Positions 52,137-61,598 of a stretch of DNA of 64,000 bases are shown here, in pieces. Source of the DNA: Paenibacillus sp. PK3_47 (lineage in GTDB: Bacteria; Bacillota; Bacilli; Paenibacillales; Paenibacillaceae). The position numbers and the translations under genes are program-made. The stretch is from NCBI RefSeq assembly GCF_023520895.1, contig NZ_CP026029.1, positions 2,914,001 to 2,978,000 on the forward strand, written 5' to 3'. Below the pieces are notes generated by a model. That model saw nothing but the letters and a program-made list of their open reading frames with translations. It searched no databases and was not told the DNA's origin. Each line of letters starts with the position of its first letter. The stretch's first letter is position 1.

Positions 52137-53009
52137 ATGAGTGAGCGTACTTCTAACCGGATATTCGATATCGTCAATATTACCTTTGTGGCCTTGTTCG
52201 TTTTGTTCTGTCTGGCTCCGTTCTTGCATGTTATTGCAGTATCGCTAAGCTCTAACCGGGCGATTACTTCCGGAGAGGTGACGATTTTCCCGATTGAAGT
52301 GAACTGGGATTCCTATGTTCAAGTGTTCTCGGACAGCGCAATGATCCGCTCTCTCGGTTATACGATTTATCTGACGGTGGCGACCACCTTGCTGAGTTTG
52401 CTGTTCACGATTGCCGCAGCCTATCCGCTGACCAAGGGCTACCTGAAAGGCCGCAAGACGTTTATGGTTATCATCATTATTACGATGTTCTTCAGCGGGG
52501 GGATTATTCCTGAGTATTTGCTGATGCGCGATTTAAGCCTGCTTGATTCGTCTTGGGCACTCATCCTGCCCGGCCTGGTCAGCCCGTTTAACCTGATCAT
52601 CTTGATTTCCTTCTTTAATAATATTCCCCCAAGTCTGGAGGAATCGGCTGAAATTGACGGCAGCTCCTTCCTCCGTACACTTACTGGTATCGTCCTGCCG
52701 CTGTCCATGCCTGTGCTTGCCACGCTGGCGCTCTTCTATGCGGTAGGAAGATGGAACGGCTTCCAGGATGCCCTGATGTATATCAACAACCCGGATCTGT
52801 ACCCGCTTCAGCTGAAGCTGTTCCAGATGGTCCAGAACAACATGGTCTCCGAGCTGACACAAATGGAAGGCGCAAACCGGACTCCGCTTACACCGGAGAG
52901 CCTCAAGGCGGCGACGGTAGTATTCGCTACAGTGCCGATTCTCCTGGTCTATCCATGGCTGCAGAAATATTTCGTCAGCGGTGTCATGCTGGGCGCAGTC
53001 AAGGGCTAA
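52137..53009 (+). CDS. Sugar ABC permease, YtcP type
   Basis: A 290-residue permease with six membrane helices (first: FVALFVLFCLAPFLHVIAVS). The EAA loop is EESAEIDGSSFLRTLTGIVL, and the ending LQKYFVSGVMLGAVKG is typical of YtcP. It follows the LplB-type permease by 25 bp; AGGAGG precedes the ATG. Confidence 0.92.
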   Translation: MSERTSNRIFDIVNITFVALFVLFCLAPFLHVIAVSLSSNRAITSGEVTIFPIEVNWDSYVQVFSDSAMIRSLGYTIYLTVATTLLSLLFTIAAAYPLTKGYLKGRKTFMVIIIITMFFSGGIIPEYLLMRDLSLLDSSWALILPGLVSPFNLIILISFFNNIPPSLEESAEIDGSSFLRTLTGIVLPLSMPVLATLALFYAVGRWNGFQDALMYINNPDLYPLQLKLFQMVQNNMVSELTQMEGANRTPLTPESLKAATVVFATVPILLVYPWLQKYFVSGVMLGAVKG

Positions 53010-53046
53010 GCCCGGCAAGGTACATCTGCAGACAGGAGGGACTGGT

Positions 53047-53997
53047 ATGGAGGACAAAGGGACATTCTCGTTCTCAAACTGCTGGAACATTAAGCGGCAC
53101 ACTGCCGGAGATGAGATGCTGAGGGAAATCCTCGGGCTCGGCTTCCGGCGGGTAGAGCTCAACTACAATGTGACTGAAGAGATGCTGGCGGCGATTGAGC
53201 CGATGATTGAGCGGGGGGAGATCGGAGTCTCCAGTGTCCATAATACCTTCCCCCATAACCCGGATCCCGATTACGGCACGGATTCCGTGCTCCTCGGGTT
53301 CGAGGACAAGGGCAAACGGCAGCGGGCGGTAGAGCTGCTGGTCCGCTCTGCCGGATACGCACAGCGTTACGGCGGTGAAGCTGTGGTTGTGCATCCGGGC
53401 GAAGTGCCGTTTCCGGGTAACGTCGCCAAAGAGCTGGAGCAAATCTATAGCGGACAGGGCAAAGAATCCGAAGCCTACCGGAGCAAATGGGCTGAGCTTA
53501 TGGAACGCCGGTCGGCTTACAGCGCCGGTTATGTAAAGACCATTACCGAGAGCCTCTACGAAGTATGCGACAAGGCCGCTGCCCAAGGGCTGAACATCTC
53601 CTTCGGGATTGAGACGCGCTCCAGACCGCAGCAGATTCCCACGCTTGCGGAGGCGAAGACAATTATCGGAGCGCTGAAGGGGGCGCCTGTCGGCATCTGG
53701 TATGATACCGGCCATGCGATCATGATGGACCGGATGGGGCTGTATGACAGCGTCCGGGAAATGGAAGGGCTGATGGATGATATTGTCGGTGTACACATCC
53801 ATGAGACCATCGGCCTCTCGGATCACTGGTGCCCTTATGTGAACAGCGGGGATATGAATTTTTACGATGCCTATCTGCCGATGATTGCGAGGGCGCGGGT
53901 CAAAGTGTATGAGCTGAAAGCAGCCTGCCGGCCGGAGGAAATTCATGAAAGCCACCGGCTGCTCACAGCCAAGCTTGCGGACAGGAGAAAGGCCTGA
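53047..53997 (+). CDS. Sugar phosphate isomerase/epimerase-like TIM barrel
   Basis: A 316-residue xylose-isomerase-like barrel. Metal-ligand blocks are visible: AVVVHPGEVPFPG, SFGIETRSRPQQIPT, GIWYDTGHAIMMDR and VGVHIHETIGLSDHW. Such proteins isomerise or dehydrate sugars; the substrate cannot be told. ATG 53047 has AGGAGGG 7 nt upstream. It follows the permeases by 37 bp and overlaps the next gene by one base (TGATG), so they are co-translated. Confidence 0.82.
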   Translation: MEDKGTFSFSNCWNIKRHTAGDEMLREILGLGFRRVELNYNVTEEMLAAIEPMIERGEIGVSSVHNTFPHNPDPDYGTDSVLLGFEDKGKRQRAVELLVRSAGYAQRYGGEAVVVHPGEVPFPGNVAKELEQIYSGQGKESEAYRSKWAELMERRSAYSAGYVKTITESLYEVCDKAAAQGLNISFGIETRSRPQQIPTLAEAKTIIGALKGAPVGIWYDTGHAIMMDRMGLYDSVREMEGLMDDIVGVHIHETIGLSDHWCPYVNSGDMNFYDAYLPMIARARVKVYELKAACRPEEIHESHRLLTAKLADRRKA

Positions 53998-54659
53998 TGC
54001 TGAATGCCGAAGACCGCCTGTTTGCCGTAAAGTATGCTCCGCGCCTTTTCTTTGATCTGAACGAGCCGTTCTTTCCGGTGCGTTTCGGCATCACGGTGCT
54101 GCGGGAGGATGGCGGTTCACCTTCCTTCCGGCGGCGTCTTTCCGTTAACCGGCCTGATGTGGAGGCAGTTGTAGAATATGCCATTTATTATGATTACGAT
54201 ATTCAGCATTTGTATGATCTGGAGCACGTATGGGTGTACATCGGCAGAAACGGCGAAGTGGCGGATGCGGAAGCAAGCTTTCACGGGAAATACCTGAAAA
54301 GCCTGCTGCACGGGTCCGCAAATCTTGAGGGCACGCGTGTCTCTCTGTATGTTCAGCCCGGCAAACATGCCCTTTCCCCGTTAGCCGAGGTTTTTGAGCT
54401 GCTGCCCGGGTTTGCCTCCTGTACGGAGGAGGGCGCCGGTGCGGACGGTCTGATCTACGGCGATTTTCTGCGCGGCATACTCACTACAGATGAGGACACG
54501 GACCGCCGGGTCCGCAGCTATCTCCAGACCTGCCGGTTCACGCCTTCCCTGTCTTATACGTTATGGGAGTATGGTGACAGGGAGGAATTGTTCGTCTCTT
54601 GGGAAGAGCTGCTTGCGGAAATTCCCGGCCGTATCCGGCGGGAGCTGGCACGGCTGTAG
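53997..54659 (+). CDS. Conserved-looking protein of unknown function
   Basis: A 220-residue soluble protein, not recognised. It begins AVKYAPRLFFDLNEPFFPVR and contains VEYAIYYDYDIQHLYDLEHVW, GEVADAEASFHGKYLKSLL and VSLYVQPGKHALSP. The beta-rich pattern with conserved Asp, His and Glu slightly recalls Vps62-like domains (weak). The start overlaps the stop of the isomerase gene by one base, which ties its function to the sugar operon. Confidence 0.75.
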   Translation: MLNAEDRLFAVKYAPRLFFDLNEPFFPVRFGITVLREDGGSPSFRRRLSVNRPDVEAVVEYAIYYDYDIQHLYDLEHVWVYIGRNGEVADAEASFHGKYLKSLLHGSANLEGTRVSLYVQPGKHALSPLAEVFELLPGFASCTEEGAGADGLIYGDFLRGILTTDEDTDRRVRSYLQTCRFTPSLSYTLWEYGDREELFVSWEELLAEIPGRIRRELARL

Positions 54660-54713
54660 CGCAGCCCGACTATCACCCGGACTTGGAGCAGAATGCATAT
54701 AGGAGGAATAGTA

Positions 54714-56471
54714 ATGTACAAGCAACTGGTGGACAGCAACGACAGAGCGGTAGAGGCAGGACTGCCCCGGCAGGTGCTTGATCCGCAGAGCCGGTATTAT
54801 GGAGGTACCATTGACCCGTATACGGGTGTGTCCTGGGTGAATCATACGACCGGCACGCCGACCGAGATGTGTTATTGGGGAGCTGCACTGGCGAACCCGG
54901 ATTCTGCCTATTACCGTGATGAGCAGCTGCTGTCCAGGCTTCTGCTGGCGACAGAGTTCGTGCTGCGCATGCAGCATGCAGACGGCACAATCTCCCCGGG
55001 CTGGACGAATTATCACTCTCCGCCGGATACAGCTTTCGTCATTGTGGGCTATGCCCAGCTGTACCAGCTGCTGTCCCGGCAGGACTGGGCTCTGCTTCAG
55101 CCCGTGCTGGACAATATGCGGCTGTTCCTGGAACGAACGATTCCCGCGATGCTTACCGGCGGAGGGCATACCCCGAATCACCGCTGGGTTATTTGTGCGG
55201 CGCTTGGCTATCTTCATGAGCTGTTCGGCTTAGAGGAATTGTCCCTGCGGGCGGATCAATGGCTGGCGGAAGGCATGGATATTACACCGGACGGGGAATG
55301 GACGGAGCGCAGCAACGGCATTTACAGTGCAGTCAGTGATATTATGCTGATTCATGCCGCCCGTCTGCTCGGCCGCCCGCAGCTGCTGGATCCGGTGCGC
55401 CTGAACCTGCGGATGATGGTCTACCTGGTGCATCCTTCCGGCGAGGTTGTCACCGATTACTCCGGGCGGCAGGATCTGGGTGTCTATCATGATTTGTCCC
55501 CTTATTATCTGCCGTACGCCATTCTGGCCCGTCTGGATAACGACGAAATCTTCGCCGGCATGGCGGAATGGGCCGGACAGTCGCTAAGCAACCCGGGGGT
55601 CTGCTCCGTGAACGTGCTTGTACGGATGCTGCTGGAGCCGGAGCTGCAGCAGCCGCCTGCAGTGGCATCTGCACTTCCGGTAAATTATGAGACTGTTCTG
55701 AACGGTGATTTTCTGCGGAATGATTATCTGCTGGGGATGGAGGCAACTGGCCATTACGGGCGGATATCCCACAGCCGGCTGCATACGGATTTCGGGGCGC
55801 CGGTGGCCCGCTATAGGGATGGGGATACCAGCATGACGCTTATTACCGAGACGCCGTCCTTCCTGGCACTCCGCCACGGTTCTGTAAGGCTGCTGGCTGT
55901 GCAGCTGGCGTCTTACTTTAATCCGGGATATGTGCCGATGCAGGAGATGACCCGGCTGCCGGACGGTTACCGCCTGGCCGGTGAGCAGAAGAAAGGGTAT
56001 TACGGGCCTGTGGAAGCTGCGCAATTGCCGAAGACCTCCGGATCCCCGGTCAGTCCCTGGTATCTGCTTCCCCACCAGAGCCGTCTGCTGACTCATGAGC
56101 AGATATTCCGTGCAGAGGCGCAGGTGCAGCGGACGGATTCAGGCTGGACGCTTCATCTGCATGCTGAGGAGCCGGCTGAAGTGATGACACAGCTGTCCTT
56201 CATTTTCGGCAAGGAGGGAAGCTTCACTTCAGGAGAGCTGCAGCCTGCCGGAGACGATTGTTACCTCTGGAGCGGCGGCAGGCTCCGCTATACCTGCGGG
56301 GAGGACTGGATTGAACTGACAGGAGGGGAGCTGGGCCATCTGGCAACCACGGTGCGCGAAGCCAGACTGCAGGATAACTGCAAGGCGGTGCTGGTCAATA
56401 TGATGACCCCTTTTGACAAGACGGTCACCATCACGCTGTCGCCTTCATTGTCTAAAGGGCAGACACTCTAA
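54714..56471 (+). CDS. Putative (alpha/alpha)-toroid glycan-active enzyme, unassigned
   Basis: A 585-residue protein, not assigned to a family. The first 330 residues look like an (alpha/alpha)n toroid (LLATEFVLRMQHADGTISPG; HTPNHRWVICAALGYLHELF; ERSNGIYSAVSDIMLIHAAR), as in polysaccharide lyases and glycuronyl hydrolases. The last 220 residues are beta-rich (YRDGDTSMTLITETPSFLAL; WTLHLHAEEPAEVMTQLSFI), as in heparinase II/III-type lyases. No signal peptide is seen. AGGAGG 7 nt upstream fixes ATG 54714. As last gene of the operon it probably processes the imported oligosaccharide. Confidence 0.7.
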   Translation: MYKQLVDSNDRAVEAGLPRQVLDPQSRYYGGTIDPYTGVSWVNHTTGTPTEMCYWGAALANPDSAYYRDEQLLSRLLLATEFVLRMQHADGTISPGWTNYHSPPDTAFVIVGYAQLYQLLSRQDWALLQPVLDNMRLFLERTIPAMLTGGGHTPNHRWVICAALGYLHELFGLEELSLRADQWLAEGMDITPDGEWTERSNGIYSAVSDIMLIHAARLLGRPQLLDPVRLNLRMMVYLVHPSGEVVTDYSGRQDLGVYHDLSPYYLPYAILARLDNDEIFAGMAEWAGQSLSNPGVCSVNVLVRMLLEPELQQPPAVASALPVNYETVLNGDFLRNDYLLGMEATGHYGRISHSRLHTDFGAPVARYRDGDTSMTLITETPSFLALRHGSVRLLAVQLASYFNPGYVPMQEMTRLPDGYRLAGEQKKGYYGPVEAAQLPKTSGSPVSPWYLLPHQSRLLTHEQIFRAEAQVQRTDSGWTLHLHAEEPAEVMTQLSFIFGKEGSFTSGELQPAGDDCYLWSGGRLRYTCGEDWIELTGGELGHLATTVREARLQDNCKAVLVNMMTPFDKTVTITLSPSLSKGQTL

Positions 56472-56531
56472 ACAATGAATTCATTTATGATGACTCCGCC
56501 GTTCTGAATCTAAATTATAATCCCCTTTTAC

Positions 56532-56570
56532 CCGAAAACCGCCGGCATCTCCGATGCCGGCGGTTTTCGG
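56532..56570. terminator. Terminator after the second transport operon
   Basis: CCGAAAACCGCCGGCAT (56532-56548) pairs perfectly with its complement at 56554-56570 around CTCCG. The T-tail is weak but the 17-bp stem is very stable. Confidence 0.8.
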
Positions 56571-56611
56571 CTTACTAATAATCTCTGATGCTGCTCCCTA
56601 TTGGTACAGGT

Positions 56612-56806
56612 CAAGCGAAGTGGAATTTCTCCATTTAATTCCCGGGAAAACAACAGGATTATAAAACTAGTGGGAAAATCTCCACTTAAATGTACTAGAT
56701 TAGCCTCCAAAGGCACGGTTTCATCGAAATAACGGGAGTATTTCCAACTAAATCTCATAAATAATGAAAAGTGGAAGGTTTTAATGGAGGAAATCCAACT
56801 AAGTTT
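56612..56806. repeat. Quartet element A, copy 4
   Basis: TGGA/TCCA-type cores at 56621-56633, 56671-56684, 56733-56746 and 56785-56797; centres 50.5, 62 and 51.5 bp apart. It occupies most of the 460-bp gap 56472-56931. Confidence 0.8.
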
Positions 56807-56880
56807 TTAGCACCCTTTATGAAACAAAATGTAGTTCCATCAACGTTTAAACCAAGCTGCCGGATGATCCGGAGCGCACC

Positions 56881-56908
56881 AAAAAGACTGCCCGGGGAGC
56901 GGACAGCC
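56881..56908 (-). terminator. Terminator of uridine kinase
   Basis: On the minus strand GCTGTCC and GGGCAGT form a 7-bp stem followed by CTTTTT, 24 bp after the udk stop. Confidence 0.6.
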
Positions 56909-56931
56909 TTGGTATGACGCACTATAACAGT

Positions 56932-57573
56932 TTAACGGTTGCTTCCGCTCCACTGCTGATCACCTGACAAGTATTTGGCAGTTAATACAGACAGCAGCTC
57001 GATGCCGACTTCATTCTGTCCGCCTTCAGGGATGATAAGGTCTGCATATTTTTTGGACGGCTCGATAAAAGCCTCGTGCATCGGCTTGACGGTCGTCAAA
57101 TATTGCGTGTGGATCGAACGGATGGTCCGGCCGCGTTCTTCAATGTCCCGCAGCACCCGGCGCAGGATGCGCACATCCGGATCGGTATCCACGAATACCT
57201 TGATGTTCAGCTTCTCGCGAAGCTTCTCATCGGAAAGCACATGCAGCCCCTCTACAATAACGATGTGATTGGGCTTTAGCTCGACCGTTTTGTCCGTAAA
57301 CCGGGCATGTACCGTAAAATCGTACACAGGTGCAAACGCAGCTTGTCCGGATTTCAGGCAATCCAGATGCTCAATCAGCAGCTCGGTGTCGAAAGCCAGC
57401 GGATGATCGTAATTAATCGCACTGCGTTCATCCATGCTCAGATAGGAGTGGTCTTTATAGTAGTTATCCTGAGATATGAACGTCACTTTGTCAGTTCCAA
57501 GACGGTCAATGACGGAGCGAGCTACCGTCGTTTTACCGGAGCCGGTCCCGCCGGCGATACCAATAATAAGCAT
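56932..57573 (-). CDS. udk: Uridine kinase
   Basis: A 213-residue P-loop kinase that phosphorylates uridine and cytidine in pyrimidine salvage. The Walker A motif GGTGSGKT is at residues 8-15; SQDNYYKDHSYLSMDER, NYDHPLAFD and RRVLRDIEERGRTI are family blocks. ATG 57573 is the first usable start, about 14 nt from GGGAGG. Length is normal. It stands alone and divergent from the threonine-aldolase-type gene. Confidence 0.95.
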   Translation of the reverse strand: MLIIGIAGGTGSGKTTVARSVIDRLGTDKVTFISQDNYYKDHSYLSMDERSAINYDHPLAFDTELLIEHLDCLKSGQAAFAPVYDFTVHARFTDKTVELKPNHIVIVEGLHVLSDEKLREKLNIKVFVDTDPDVRILRRVLRDIEERGRTIRSIHTQYLTTVKPMHEAFIEPSKKYADLIIPEGGQNEVGIELLSVLTAKYLSGDQQWSGSNR

Positions 57574-57767
57574 GGTGTGTACATAAACCTCCCTAAGCAA
57601 TTGCCTTTGCAATTCCAATATTGTAGCACAGCGGTTAACTTATTTCACCCCGAAAAGGCGGGAATAAACCGTGAACTTTTAAAAAAATGAGGATTGCCGG
57701 CGGAAAATGATATAATTTGCTTAATTCGAACAGTTTTAGCGGAATGCGAAAGGGGAATATTACCACG

Positions 57768-58865
57768 ATGGACCATAAGACAACACTGCAGGAAGCCTTT
57801 AATGAAACTTCAGTTCAGCTGGCCGGACATGGCAAAAGGGATGCCGGAGTCCTAAAAAAAGCTTTTGTAGATATTGAAGACACTCTCAGCAGCGATATGT
57901 ACGGAGAGGGCAAGGTAATCAGTGATTTCGAAGCGGAAATGGCGGAGGTGCTGGGCAAGGAAACAGCGGTATTTTTCCCCAGCGGTACGATGGCCCAGCA
58001 GATTGCTCTCAGGATCTGGTGTGACCGCAAAGAGCTGAAGACGGTGGCTTACCACCCTTTGAGCCATCTGGAGATTCATGAGCAGGACGGGCTTAAGGAG
58101 CTTCATCACATCCGGACTGTACTGCTTGCGGACAAGGACCGTTTAATTACACTGGATGATGTAAAAAATATGGAGACGAATATCGCCTGTCTTCTGCTGG
58201 AATTGCCGCAGCGTGAAATTGGCGGACAGCTGCCGGAATATGACGAGCTGGAGGCCATTTCCGCCTACTGCCGCAAGCAGGGAATTATCCTCCATCTGGA
58301 TGGTGCCCGCCTGTTCGAGGTGCTGCCGTACTACGGAAAGACAGCAGCTGAAGTATGCAGCCTGTTCGACAGCGTGTATATCTCAGTGTACAAGGGCATT
58401 GGCGGGATTGCCGGCGCGGTTCTGGCGGGAAGCAGAGACTTTACAGCGGAATCGAAGATCTGGAAACGGCGGCATGGCGGAGATCTGATCAGCCTGTATC
58501 CGTACATTATCCCGGCCAGACACTATTTCCGGCAGAGAGTGGATAAGATGGGGCAGTATTATGAGGAAGCCATGGAGCTGGCAGTCTTGTTCAACAGCTG
58601 TGCCAAAGTATCTACACTGCCTGAGGTGCCGGTATCCAACATGTTTCATGTGCGCTTTGCCCTCCCGGCGGAGGCCGTGGAGCCGCTGCTGATCAAGCTT
58701 TATGAGGAGACCGGGGTAGGGTTGACCGGCCGGCTGAAAAATACCGGTGACCAGTCCTGCTCCTTCGAACTGAGCACAGGCGACCTGTACGGCAGCATTC
58801 CCAAAGACAAAGTGAAAGCGGCCTTTGCACTGCTGGACAAGTTGATGCAGGAAGCGCAACACTGA
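57768..58865 (+). CDS. Threonine aldolase / beta-eliminating lyase family enzyme
   Basis: A 365-residue PLP enzyme of fold type I. The PLP Lys209 lies in SVYKGIGG and the cofactor-pairing Asp178 in LHLDGAR. FFPSGTMAQQIAL and HPLSHLEIHEQDGL match the low-specificity L-threonine aldolase family, which splits threonine into glycine and acetaldehyde. Substrate specificity is not certain. AAAGGGG 12 nt upstream supports ATG 57768; ATG 57744 is an alternative. An extended -10 (TGATATAAT, about 57708-57716) precedes it. Confidence 0.85.
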   Translation: MDHKTTLQEAFNETSVQLAGHGKRDAGVLKKAFVDIEDTLSSDMYGEGKVISDFEAEMAEVLGKETAVFFPSGTMAQQIALRIWCDRKELKTVAYHPLSHLEIHEQDGLKELHHIRTVLLADKDRLITLDDVKNMETNIACLLLELPQREIGGQLPEYDELEAISAYCRKQGIILHLDGARLFEVLPYYGKTAAEVCSLFDSVYISVYKGIGGIAGAVLAGSRDFTAESKIWKRRHGGDLISLYPYIIPARHYFRQRVDKMGQYYEEAMELAVLFNSCAKVSTLPEVPVSNMFHVRFALPAEAVEPLLIKLYEETGVGLTGRLKNTGDQSCSFELSTGDLYGSIPKDKVKAAFALLDKLMQEAQH

Positions 58866-58866
58866 A

Positions 58867-58907
58867 ATACGGCACCGTCCCTGGTATAGGACGGTGCCGT
58901 ATTTTTT
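58867..58907. terminator. Bidirectional terminator
   Basis: ATACGGCACCGTCC (58867-58880) pairs perfectly with GGACGGTGCCGTAT, followed by TTTTT. It separates two convergent genes. Confidence 0.92.
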
Positions 58908-58932
58908 ACATACCGGGAGGTCTTCAAACCCC

Positions 58933-60447
58933 CTAGGTCTGGCTCCGCAGAACCGCTTTTCTCATCGGACCCTTGACGATCAGCTTCTCGTCCGCATTCA
59001 TGCTGAAGGTCCACATGGTGGCCGCGTACAGCACCGAATACAGGATCACATACAGGCCAAGCTGGAGATAGGAGCTGATGCTCACATAGGTCAGCAGGAA
59101 TCCGCACACACCAGAGAGCAGTACAACCGGAATGAAAACTTTAATGATTTCCTTCCAGAAATAAGCGATGTCGAATTTCAATTTATATCTGTAATAGATA
59201 TTGTTCAGGATGACATTGACGATCATCCCTGCAGCAGTTGCAATCGCACAGCCGGTAATTCCCCAGACCCGGATAAATATCAGGGTCAGGATTATTTTCA
59301 GAACGGCAATCGAGAAATAGATCAGGGCTTTCACCTTGTGCCTGTTCATGGCTTCCAGCATCGTGGCGAACAGTGACTGGACGATCGAAGTGATCTGCGG
59401 AATGATGATGATCAGGGCGATCGTGTATGCATACCGGTACCCTTCACCCAGCCAGATCAGAATAAAAACCTGTCCGAACAGCACGAACCCCGACACAATA
59501 TACCCTACAATAAGCGCCTGGATTCTGCCGATCCGGACGAGCTCAATCATGAGTGTAGCCTGATTAGCGCCTTTGACAATCATCTTCGTAAGCTTGGGCA
59601 GATAAAAGCTGGACAGCACATTGGAAAAGTTCATGATGTACGTATTCAGCTGGGTGGAAATTGCATAGATCGCAATCGGCGTCGCCCCGAGGAACATACC
59701 GATGATCAGCGGATCGGCATTCGTATACAGCTGAAAGGCGATGGACGACAGTAATATGTAGGAAGAATAACTGAACACTTCCTTGAACAGCTTGGAATCG
59801 AATTTGCTGAATTTCACAACAAGCTTCATTTTATATCTGCAGACAAAGTAGTTGGCCAAGCCGATGATAATATTCAGTCCAAGGGCTACGGACACCATTC
59901 CTACCGATCTGAAGCCCATAATCAGGACCAGCACCATCATCGCCGGAGAAATAACGACCCGCAGCAGATTGATGATCTTAAGATAAACAAACCGTTCATA
60001 AGCGGTTATGATGGAACTGTAAATGTTCATCGGGAATGAAATAGCCACATTGACCGCGGCAATGATGAATATGGTCCTGAGGATGCCAAGCTCCGATTCA
60101 TTCAGACTGGTAAAAATAGATTCGAAATTAAACACCAGAATCAGGCTGGCGAGCAATGAAATGAGGCCGATCCCTGAGAACAGAATCAGAAACATCCCGT
60201 TGATGTTCCGCTGGCCAGTGGTATCATTCTCGGAAATATACTTGGAATTGAACCGGACGACCGCACTGCCGAAGCCGAGGTCCAGCAGGACAATATAGGC
60301 AATAATCGAGTTTACCAGTGAAAATAGCCCGTATTCCGATTTCCCCAGGGTCGAGACGATAAACGGCGTCGAACCCAGGGAGATGATTACACCCAGAAAG
60401 ACAGAGAGGTAGGTGATAATCGCAGCAAGTCTAATATTGGTTTTCAA
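58933..60447 (-). CDS. Polysaccharide flippase (Wzx/MATE-like)
   Basis: A 504-residue membrane protein with 12 to 14 predicted helices (first: AIITYLSVFLGVIISLGSTP). The N-terminal STLGKSEYGLFSLVNSIIAY and the LDLGFGSAVVRFNSKY segment are typical of polysaccharide-biosynthesis flippases that move lipid-linked repeat units across the membrane. It is last gene of a three-gene operon with the pyruvyl transferase (44 bp upstream) and GT2. Confidence 0.9.
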   Translation of the reverse strand: MKTNIRLAAIITYLSVFLGVIISLGSTPFIVSTLGKSEYGLFSLVNSIIAYIVLLDLGFGSAVVRFNSKYISENDTTGQRNINGMFLILFSGIGLISLLASLILVFNFESIFTSLNESELGILRTIFIIAAVNVAISFPMNIYSSIITAYERFVYLKIINLLRVVISPAMMVLVLIMGFRSVGMVSVALGLNIIIGLANYFVCRYKMKLVVKFSKFDSKLFKEVFSYSSYILLSSIAFQLYTNADPLIIGMFLGATPIAIYAISTQLNTYIMNFSNVLSSFYLPKLTKMIVKGANQATLMIELVRIGRIQALIVGYIVSGFVLFGQVFILIWLGEGYRYAYTIALIIIIPQITSIVQSLFATMLEAMNRHKVKALIYFSIAVLKIILTLIFIRVWGITGCAIATAAGMIVNVILNNIYYRYKLKFDIAYFWKEIIKVFIPVVLLSGVCGFLLTYVSISSYLQLGLYVILYSVLYAATMWTFSMNADEKLIVKGPMRKAVLRSQT

Positions 60448-60491
60448 GGGTACATCGCTTCCTCGCTACAGAAAATGTCGTGGTGGACGCT

Positions 60492-61598
60492 CTAAGCCGT
60501 CACGATGGATGAAGGATTGAATTCATCTTTTTTAGCCGACATGGCTGCAATGATCTGGTTATAATGCTCAGTGGAGAAATCATTATTGTATCTCGGAGCC
60601 GGAATCTTGCTCAATTCTTCAATTAATTGCGGAATATCATTGATGTCATGAGTGAATTTGATATACCCGAGATGTTTGATCCATTCGTAGCTGCCCACGA
60701 CTTTATAGTTATAATTGCCGAGCGCAATGCACGGAGTGGAAGTAATAGCCGCAAAAATCATCCCGTGCAGCCGGTCTGTAATGACAAGCTCCGCCTCTTT
60801 GAACTGGTTCCACAGATCATACAGTTCCTTTTCCCGCTCCTCAACCGAGATATAGCGGATGATGCAGGTATCGGAAGACGTAATCCGGTCAAAAGCTTTG
60901 GAGACGCTGTCCTGAATAATCTGCTTCTCCGTCTCGTTGAAGATACTTTCTTTATCCGCTCTGATGCACAGGAGGGCTCCTTCGCGTTTACGGGTCGGCT
61001 CAGTAATATCCAGCGACATTACAATGTCCGGAGTCAGCAGCACATCGTTGTTTTTGAAGTTTTCTTTCATGATCTCGTACGATGTTCTTTCTCTGGCTAC
61101 CAGCGTCAGGTCCTTGTGGGCACTGTAAAGGCTTTGTGTTTTCTTGAACTCCTTGCGGCCGAGCTCGGTATCTCCAAAGAAGATGGTCTGAGGGAAAAGG
61201 ATGATTTTGTTGTTGGGGAATTTGGTGATGATCTTTCTGCGGACTTCTTCTTCTCTGAAATATTCAATACCGAAATTTCCGCCGCCCTGGAGGACAAAGA
61301 TGTCATCCGGAGTGGAGTATTGCTCAAGGCACTTTAAATTATAAGTCAGCCTGTCAGCTACAATCTCGATCAGGGTGTAATCAGGAAAAGCCTTCTTGAG
61401 GAATTCCATCTGACCCATGGTGATTGCATGATCGCCAAGATTATCGTGTTCGGGAGAGCCGACTACAAAAATGGCTTTGGATTTGCTCTTGTACATCTCC
61501 CGGTTGACTAAAAAGCCTTTATAGTATCGGTAGACTTCATTATTGCTCACATAATTCCGGAAGGATAACGGCAGCATTTTGTGAATAATTTTGGTCAT
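60492..61598 (-). CDS. Polysaccharide pyruvyl transferase family protein
   Basis: A 368-residue enzyme that would attach ketal pyruvate to a cell-surface polysaccharide. Family features: VGSPEHDNLGDHAITMGQME, FVLQGGGNFGIEYF, ILFPQTIFFGD and VITDRLHGMIFAAIT. It is closer in look to Bacillus EpsI/EpsO than to CsaB (impression only). Its ATG overlaps the GT2 stop by 4 bases (ATGA), implying translational coupling. Confidence 0.88.
   Translation of the reverse strand: MTKIIHKMLPLSFRNYVSNNEVYRYYKGFLVNREMYKSKSKAIFVVGSPEHDNLGDHAITMGQMEFLKKAFPDYTLIEIVADRLTYNLKCLEQYSTPDDIFVLQGGGNFGIEYFREEEVRRKIITKFPNNKIILFPQTIFFGDTELGRKEFKKTQSLYSAHKDLTLVARERTSYEIMKENFKNNDVLLTPDIVMSLDITEPTRKREGALLCIRADKESIFNETEKQIIQDSVSKAFDRITSSDTCIIRYISVEEREKELYDLWNQFKEAELVITDRLHGMIFAAITSTPCIALGNYNYKVVGSYEWIKHLGYIKFTHDINDIPQLIEELSKIPAPRYNNDFSTEHYNQIIAAMSAKKDEFNPSSIVTA

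Noticed and set aside
51062..52177. Antisense frame over the LplB-type permease
   Set aside because: Composition is that of a shadow frame; the plus strand shows a complete permease with EAA loop.
60492..61598. Calling the pyruvyl transferase csaB (SLH wall-polymer pyruvylation)
   Set aside because: It sits with a flippase and GT2 and looks more like exopolysaccharide pyruvyl transferases; there is no csaA or wall-polymer gene beside it.
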